Positions 59,048 through 64,000 of a stretch of DNA of 64,000 nt are shown in pieces; position 1 is the stretch's first letter; each line of letters begins with the position of its first letter. The translations under genes were made by a program, and so were the position numbers. Below the pieces are notes generated by a model. It was not told where the DNA came from. It made no database searches and was given only the letters and a program-made list of their open reading frames with translations. Source of the DNA: Pseudarthrobacter defluvii. Its GTDB lineage: Bacteria > Actinomycetota > Actinomycetes > Actinomycetales > Micrococcaceae. The stretch lies in the NCBI RefSeq assembly GCF_030323865.1, contig NZ_CP066362.1:3844001-3908000 (forward strand), in the 5' to 3' direction.

Positions 59048-60583
59048 GTGGAGATCTATAAAGTCGAAGACGTTTTCAAGCGATCAGGCGTTCCAACGCT
59101 TACGTATGTAAAACCGAAGGAGTACACACGACTCCTCGTCGCCCTGCGATCACCGGGCAAGGGCGTGGTTGTGGAAGGACCGTCCAAAATAGGCAAGACG
59201 AGTTCGGTGATGAAAGTTCTGTCGGAAATTGATAGCACGCTTCCCGGAAGCGTCACTACGCTCACGGCCCGAGACCCGAGCCACAGAGATTTCATCGCGG
59301 ACATCCCCTCACAGACGGATCTCGGGATTGTAATCATTGACGATTTTCACCGCTTAGACGCGAAGGTGAGGGAGTCCATTTCGGACTTCATGAAAATTCT
59401 TGCTGACGAGGAACGCACCGATGCAAAGATCGTGATCGTCGGCATCAACAAGGTCGGAGAGTCGCTTCTTGCGATTGCGCCCGACCTCGCTGGTCGCATC
59501 GAAGTTGTGAAGCTAGGCGTCAATCCTCCGGATAAAGTCCGAAAACTTATCGATCAGGGATGTGATGCTCTCAACATAGACTTCACCGCCCGTGAATCTA
59601 TAGTTGATGCAAGTGCTGGAAGTTTCAATATCGCACAAATGATATGCTTTGAGGCTTGCATAAGTAATGAAGTCACTATCACTGTCAGCGATCCGAAAAG
59701 TGTTACCACGACTTTCACGTCAATTCGCGAAACGGTTATCGATCAGCTCGCCACAACTTTCCACAAGAAAGCAGAAATATTTGCAACCGGCAAACGACGC
59801 AGCCGGGCTGGGCGCGCTCCGTATTTGCAAATCCTACGCTGGTTGTCCATGAGCGACGAATGGACGATTGACCTTGATAGAGAGATTTCTAAGAATCCCG
59901 AGCTTCGCGGTAGCGTGGGGCAGGTTATAAAGGGTGGACATTTAGAAGATCACCTAATCAAAAACCACGACCAACTTGGCGACCTCGTCCATTACGACCC
60001 CGAAACTCGCATACTTGCCGTCGAAGATCCGCAATTCTTCTTCTTTATACGGCATCTACAGTGGAATAAGTTTTCTGAACGACTAGGTTACTTTGACGTC
60101 ACGTTTTCAACTTCCCATGACTTTGCCCTTTCCTTTGCCGGAGCTGACCGCGACGTCGCTGAGAAGGTAGCGCGAGCGTTGCAAGAAGAAGAATTTAGCG
60201 TCTTTTATGACTTTGATGAACAAGCTCAAATTCTCGGCATTGATGTAGAAAGCTACCTTGCCCCCATTTACCAGAGCGAGGCGTCGTTCGTCGTACCCAT
60301 TATGGGTAAGGATTATCCGGACAGGCTGTGGACTCGTTTCGAAAGTAAGCAGTTCGAGAATCGCTTCGGAGACAATGCGGTGATACCTGTGTGGTTCGAG
60401 CCCGTCGCGGCTGGAGTTTTTGAGGCCTCGCGGAAATACGGGGGCTTCACGATCGATCGCAGTAAGCCCATAGATTTGCAGATCGATAGGCTTACTAAGT
60501 CGTTGTCAGAGCGACTCAAGGACTTCCGATTGAGCCATAAGCTGCCAGCGCCGGAACTTGATGCCATGGTCACCTCGGAGTAG
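59048..60583 (+). CDS. P-loop (STAND/AAA-like) ATPase fused to a C-terminal TIR domain, candidate antiphage defence protein
   Basis: A 511-residue protein. Residues 35-110 are a P-loop NTPase core (Walker A GPSKIGKTS 44-52, Walker B GIVIIDDFHRLD 93-104), followed by helical/winged-helix-like regions to about 350. Residues about 358-495 form a TIR domain: HDFALSFAGADRDVAEKVAR, FSVFYDFDEQAQILG, then SFVVPIMGKDYPDRLWTRFE where Glu432 is the likely NADase residue. Base and codon use are clearly A/T-richer than the neighbours (ATA, TTA, AGA codons), a sign of transfer. GTG 59048 has GGGGG 6 nt upstream; TTG 59024 is a longer alternative. No partner gene is adjacent. Probably senses infection, depletes NAD and stops growth; not demonstrated. 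Confidence 0.82.
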   Translation: MEIYKVEDVFKRSGVPTLTYVKPKEYTRLLVALRSPGKGVVVEGPSKIGKTSSVMKVLSEIDSTLPGSVTTLTARDPSHRDFIADIPSQTDLGIVIIDDFHRLDAKVRESISDFMKILADEERTDAKIVIVGINKVGESLLAIAPDLAGRIEVVKLGVNPPDKVRKLIDQGCDALNIDFTARESIVDASAGSFNIAQMICFEACISNEVTITVSDPKSVTTTFTSIRETVIDQLATTFHKKAEIFATGKRRSRAGRAPYLQILRWLSMSDEWTIDLDREISKNPELRGSVGQVIKGGHLEDHLIKNHDQLGDLVHYDPETRILAVEDPQFFFFIRHLQWNKFSERLGYFDVTFSTSHDFALSFAGADRDVAEKVARALQEEEFSVFYDFDEQAQILGIDVESYLAPIYQSEASFVVPIMGKDYPDRLWTRFESKQFENRFGDNAVIPVWFEPVAAGVFEASRKYGGFTIDRSKPIDLQIDRLTKSLSERLKDFRLSHKLPAPELDAMVTSE

Positions 60584-61192
60584 CTCTCCTAGTATTCTGC
60601 AATGGAGGCTGACGAGCCAGAGAGCACTTGCTTTATGGCGTCGTCTAACTCGTCAGCCTCCACCAGACATTTCTTTTGCAGATGTCGCCTCATTCATGAA
60701 ATCAGGATGCGAGAGTTTATTCACCATCGTCCGATTACGCCAACGTTACTGCTTAGCTTTTGAGGACTCTAAAATCTTGTAAGTTCCTGTCACCGATCAT
60801 TCGCGACCTCTGGTTCCTTGCGAATCTGCTCACCTTCCCGTTGATGCAAATTCCATGATAGGTTCCGTGGTCAGCAGCACAGTTGAGTTAAATATATGAG
60901 GAGCCAACTGAACTTATTGCAGAGGTTCACTAGGGGACTCCGGCGGTGGCCTCTCACTACGTTGGGTACAGCTGTACGGCGCATACGATCTAATCTTTCC
61001 GAACAGCAGCCGCCCGCGCCCAAACGGGGCACAGGAGACGCGGAAGGGTCGGCAGACTCTGTCAATCTGCAGCAACTCGAGCACTTGCTCTGCCGAGATA
61101 GCACGGGCTGCAGCACGTTTGCCGCTTCCGAGATGCGCCCCTCACAACGCTAATCGAATTTCCCGACGCGAAGTACTACGAGGACGCTATTC
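60584..61192. other. A/T-rich gap downstream of the TIR gene, no intact gene; remnant frame at its right end
   Basis: About 609 bp of lower-GC DNA. Open frames of 74-85 codons exist but show no start signals or homology cues. A short protein-like frame (61102-61242), including LTTLIEFPDAKYYEDAILKV, runs without start codon into the next gene and may be the tail of a decayed gene. Confidence 0.5.
60603..60662 (+). repeat. 14-bp inverted repeat just after the TIR gene
   Basis: TGGAGGCTGACGAG (60603-60616) pairs perfectly with CTCGTCAGCCTCCA (60649-60662) with a 32-nt loop. No T-run follows, so it may be a transcript-end structure or a recombination remnant. Confidence 0.7.
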
Positions 61193-62221
61193 TCAAGGTG
61201 TCCACCCCAACGCCGCCCCCAGCTTTACAGCGATATCAGTGAGAATCTGCACATAGTCCTCGTGGTCGAAGCTGAAGGGCAGGGCGAAGGCCACTTCGTC
61301 CACCTCCTGGAAGCCTGCGTGCGCGTACAGCTGCTCGGCGATCTCCTCGCTGCTGCCGATCAGGTCCGCCGCGAACATCATGCCCCGCGGCCCCTGCGGA
61401 GCAGCAGTTCGCGGGGTGCGTTCGTCCACGTAGCGTTGGTACTTCTCCCGCTGGGCCGGCGACGCAGAGTCGGTCGGGATGACCACCAGCCCCTGCGAAA
61501 CCCGCGCCTGAGCATGCCCCGCTGCAACAGCAGCCTCCCGAAAAGCCCGAATCTGCGACTGCTGGACCAAGGCAAAGTCCGGCTCCTGGTCCTTGTCCGG
61601 GAAGATCACGCTGCTGGACAGCAGGTTGAAGCCATGAGCACCCGCCCAAACCGCTGACTTCGTACTGCCGGCCCCGTACCAAAGCCGCTCCCGCAGCCCC
61701 GGCGAATGCGGCTCCACCCGGTTGGAGAACTCCTCCACCACACCCTGCTTGCCCGAGAATTCACGCACCGGCTCCCCGGCAACCAGCCGGGCAAACCGCT
61801 CCACCCGGGCATAGCTGAAGTCCTCCACGTCAGCGGTATCCGGATACAGCTCATGCTTCACGGTGTCGTACTGCATCGGCTCCCCCACGCTCACGCCAGG
61901 ATTGATGCGCCCTCCGGCGAGCAGGTCCACGGTGGCCAGGTCCTCGGCCAGGCGCAGCGGGTTCTCCCAGCCCAGCGGCGTCACTGCAGTGCCCAGCTCA
62001 ATGCGGGAGGTCCGCTGACTCGCGGCAGCCATCACCGCCACGGGAGAAGAGATCCCGAACTGCAGGTGCCGGTGGCGCAGCCAGGCACTGTCGAACCCCA
62101 GCCGCTCCCCCAGCTCAATGATCTGCAGGGTGGACTCGTGGCCCGCAGCGGGATTGGCGGGATCAAACAAGCCAATGGTGAGGAACCCCAGCTTGCGCAG
62201 GGGACGGTCGGGGTGCGGCAT
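61193..62221 (-). CDS. LLM-class flavin-dependent oxidoreductase
   Basis: A 342-residue luciferase-like barrel. N-terminal KLGFLTIGLFDPANPAAGHE, LGFDSAWLRHRHLQFGISSP, RIELGTAVTPLGWENPLRLA, ATVDLLAGGRINPGVSVGEP and LWYGAGSTKSAVWAGAHGFN match the F420/FMN-dependent alkanal-type subgroup. ATG follows AAGGAAG. The family oxidises varied substrates, so the role is unknown. It is convergent with the TIR insert, divergent from the alpha/beta hydrolase at 62364 (142 bp between starts). Confidence 0.9.
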   Translation of the reverse strand: MPHPDRPLRKLGFLTIGLFDPANPAAGHESTLQIIELGERLGFDSAWLRHRHLQFGISSPVAVMAAASQRTSRIELGTAVTPLGWENPLRLAEDLATVDLLAGGRINPGVSVGEPMQYDTVKHELYPDTADVEDFSYARVERFARLVAGEPVREFSGKQGVVEEFSNRVEPHSPGLRERLWYGAGSTKSAVWAGAHGFNLLSSSVIFPDKDQEPDFALVQQSQIRAFREAAVAAGHAQARVSQGLVVIPTDSASPAQREKYQRYVDERTPRTAAPQGPRGMMFAADLIGSSEEIAEQLYAHAGFQEVDEVAFALPFSFDHEDYVQILTDIAVKLGAALGWTP

Positions 62222-62363
62222 CGGCTTCCTTCAAAGCGGCGGACGGGGTTGGTTTCAGACTAGGCGGAAGCCCCTTGAATGAACCAGCAATCATTGACGC
62301 ACATGACGGCATTGCGGTTAGGCTCGCCTCAAGCCAGCGACGGCGCCGGCACGGGAGGAAGAT

Positions 62364-63308
62364 ATGTCACTGCAGGAAATCGAGTTCACGTCCGCCAACG
62401 GCCGCGACACCATCCAGGCGTGGGTCTACGAACCCATCGGGCAGCCCAAGGCCATCGTGCAGCTGATCCACGGGCTCGGCGAACACTCCCGCCGCTACCT
62501 CCACCTCATCTCCACCCTGGTGGACGCGGGGTTCATCGTGGTGGCGGGCGACCACTCCGGGCACGGGCGCACGGCGATGCAGCAGGGCACCTGGGGCGAC
62601 GCCGGCGAGGACGCCGCCAGCGTGGTGGTCGCCGACGAGGTCACCTTGCAGGCCAAGGCCCGGGAAGCACTCCCCCACCTTCCGTACGTGGTGTTCGGCC
62701 ACAGCTGGGGCTCCATGATTGCCCGTGCCCTGGCCACCGACCCGAAGGCGCAGCTCTCCGGCCTGATCCTCTGCGGTATCGCCGCCCAGATGCGCGGCAT
62801 CGAGAAAATGATCGACCGTCCCGAACTTGCCCGGCTTGCCACCGGCGAGCGCGGCGCCGAGCCCGCGCCGCAGGAACTGGTGGCCCAGTTGTTCGACGGC
62901 TTCCTGGGCCGCTTCGGCGACGGCGCCGGACCCACCGCCTGGGTGGCACTGGACGCCGACGTCGTGACCGACCACGGGCGGGACCCCTTCAACAACTTCG
63001 GCGCGCCGCTCAGCGCCCGCTTCCTGCAGGGTTTCGTGGACCTCTACGACCAGGTCACCTCCGACGAGTGGTACAAACAGCTCCCCGCGGAACTCCCCGT
63101 CCTGATCCTCGCCGGCGACCAGGACCCCGTCACCAACTACGGCGAAGGCGCCTACCACGTGGCCAACCGCCTGACCGATTCGGGCCACGCGAACGTCCGC
63201 ACCCGAGTCTTCCCCGGCGTCCGGCACGAGGTGCACAACGAGCCCAGCACCCGCGCCGAGACGGAGCGCGAAACGGTCGAGTTCATCCAGCGGGTAGCCG
63301 GCAGCTGA
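62364..63308 (+). CDS. Alpha/beta hydrolase (serine aminopeptidase S33 / monoacylglycerol lipase-like)
   Basis: A 314-residue hydrolase. Oxyanion block QLIHGLGEHSRRYLHLISTL, nucleophile elbow VFGHSWGSM with Ser about residue 117, acid Asp in ILAGDQDPVTNYG and catalytic His in GVRHEVHNE. The lid region is inserted between residues about 150 and 230. It resembles lysophospholipase/monoglyceride lipase-type proteins (Hydrolase_4). ATG 62364 follows GGAGGAAG. The substrate is unknown; no partner gene downstream. Confidence 0.92.
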   Translation: MSLQEIEFTSANGRDTIQAWVYEPIGQPKAIVQLIHGLGEHSRRYLHLISTLVDAGFIVVAGDHSGHGRTAMQQGTWGDAGEDAASVVVADEVTLQAKAREALPHLPYVVFGHSWGSMIARALATDPKAQLSGLILCGIAAQMRGIEKMIDRPELARLATGERGAEPAPQELVAQLFDGFLGRFGDGAGPTAWVALDADVVTDHGRDPFNNFGAPLSARFLQGFVDLYDQVTSDEWYKQLPAELPVLILAGDQDPVTNYGEGAYHVANRLTDSGHANVRTRVFPGVRHEVHNEPSTRAETERETVEFIQRVAGS

Positions 63309-63330
63309 CGGTCCCCCAAGCACCTCCCGC

Positions 63331-63378
63331 GGAAGGTACGACGACGGGACTCACCATGCCGCCGTCGTCGTGCCTTCC
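63331..63378 (+). terminator. Terminator-like hairpin after the hydrolase gene
   Basis: GGAAGGTACGACGACGG (63331-63347) pairs with CCGTCGTCGTGCCTTCC (63362-63378) with one T-G position; loop 14 nt; no U-tract follows. Confidence 0.6.
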
Positions 63379-63488
63379 AGCAGCAGCACCTCAAATTACT
63401 TAACGTTGCTTAACGCTCAAGCGCGCTCCTACTGTAATTGACGTCACAAGGACACTGTGAGGGCACGTCAATGGAGAGGGGGCGGTGG

Positions 63489-64000
63489 GTGAGCGGCCAT
63501 AAAGTCAGCAGAGCCGCCGGGCCCCGCGCCACAACGGTTTCTGCCGCTGCTGTTGCCCGTGCGGCCGGCGTTTCCCCTGCCACGGTGTCCTACGCGTTGA
63601 ACGGCAAGGGTGGTGTGTCGGTCGAGACCCGGCGCCGCATCATCGGCGTCGCGAACGAACTGGGCTTCAGGCCCCGTAAGTCGTCTTCATCCGCAGACCC
63701 GCTGCGGACCCGCGTGGTTGGGCTGATCCTGCCCAACATCATCAATCCCATGTATCCCCGGTGGGCCCAGGGCATCATTTCCGCAGCCGCCGAATCCGGC
63801 TACGAAGTGTTCGTGGCCACCACGCAGGACGATGCGGCCACACTGGCACAGGTCACCGCGACACTGGCGAACCGCAACGTGGACGGCGTCATCCTTGCGG
63901 CCGCCCTGCGGGAGGACGCCACCGCCTTACGCACTCTGCGAACCGCCCGGATTCCCTACGTTTGCCTGTCCCGAAGGGCGGACTTCCTGCAGGGCGACTT
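63489..64000 (+). CDS. LacI-family transcriptional regulator, truncated at window end
   Basis: The frame is open for 170 codons to the window end. The HTH is VSAAAVARAAGVSPATVSYA with the hinge segment NGKGGVSVETRRRIIGVANE, then GLILPNIINPMYPRWAQGII and FVATTQDDAATLAQVTATLA of the periplasmic-binding-like core. It would bind a sugar or related effector and repress a neighbouring uptake or catabolic gene outside the window. The GTG at 63489 is 6 nt after GGAGAGGGGG; an in-frame ATG at 63471 (GAGGG upstream) is an alternative start. Confidence 0.88.
   Translation, partial: MSGHKVSRAAGPRATTVSAAAVARAAGVSPATVSYALNGKGGVSVETRRRIIGVANELGFRPRKSSSSADPLRTRVVGLILPNIINPMYPRWAQGIISAAAESGYEVFVATTQDDAATLAQVTATLANRNVDGVILAAALREDATALRTLRTARIPYVCLSRRADFLQGD

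Noticed and set aside
60896..61153. 85-codon plus-strand frame in the A/T-rich gap
   Set aside because: Arg/Ser-rich with no start signal; overlaps a more protein-like remnant frame; not supported as a gene.
58968..61213. 9-bp direct repeat CCCCAACGC at 58968-58976 and 61205-61213 flanking the TIR insert
   Set aside because: Possible target-site duplication, but the right copy lies inside the LLM coding sequence and such a short G/C-rich match can arise by chance.

Overview
The window is high-G+C DNA (roughly two-thirds G+C by eye) with dense genes, short gaps, GTG/TTG starts and strong GC codon bias. It looks like a chromosomal segment of a soil actinobacterium of the Arthrobacter/Pseudarthrobacter type. 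Pointers are an MrpA-type antiporter, a mycothiol-dependent isomerase-family protein, a LAL (large ATP-binding LuxR) regulator next to a benABCD operon, a PutA without a DNA-binding domain, and B12-dependent MetH. The genus is an inference from family resemblance, not a database result.

Layout. 1-5314: cation homeostasis (truncated mrpA, UMF1-type MFS, KhtT/KhtU-like K+/H+ antiporter pair). 5389-11583: dcd, a secreted CAP/FG-GAP protein, a SRPBCC protein, tRNA-Gly(CCC), an MFS/LysR divergent pair and a small zinc-ribbon protein. 11660-18024: proline catabolism (putA, an APC permease, a LysR regulator) tied together by a shared 35-bp promoter block. 18193-29526: panD, an AEC transporter, an FAD amine oxidase, an LLM flavoprotein with a coupled drug-type MFS, an aldo/keto reductase, a DJ-1/PfpI protein, a large secreted coiled-coil protein, a solo amino-acid-binding lipoprotein and a mycothiol-dependent enzyme.

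29859-43598 is an aromatic acid island. Benzoate enters by an AAHS symporter or BenE, BenABC and BenD convert it to catechol, and CatA, CatB and CatC take it by ortho cleavage to 3-oxoadipate enol-lactone. A LysR (CatR-like) and a LAL (BenR-like) regulator are embedded. The next enzymes (enol-lactone hydrolase, CoA transferase, thiolase) are not in the window. The BenC reductase carries an unexpected C-terminal GntR-type FCD ligand-binding domain. 43981-49622 is a choline to glycine betaine module (betI, betB, betA, APC-type permease) with two near-perfect 16-bp operators in front of betB.

49775-64000: a lipoprotein translationally coupled to a single-polypeptide ECF transporter (T-A-A-S fusion), an ABC-F ATPase with a long leader containing a possible upstream ORF, metH, and then an A/T-richer insert holding a STAND/AAA-like ATPase fused to a TIR domain (a likely antiphage/abortive-infection NADase) followed by about 600 bp without a clear gene. 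A second LLM flavoprotein, an alpha/beta hydrolase and a truncated LacI regulator close the window. The most notable items are the BenC-FCD fusion, the TIR-ATPase insert, the proline regulon block and the one-chain ECF transporter. No CRISPR array, IS element, rRNA or prophage was seen.
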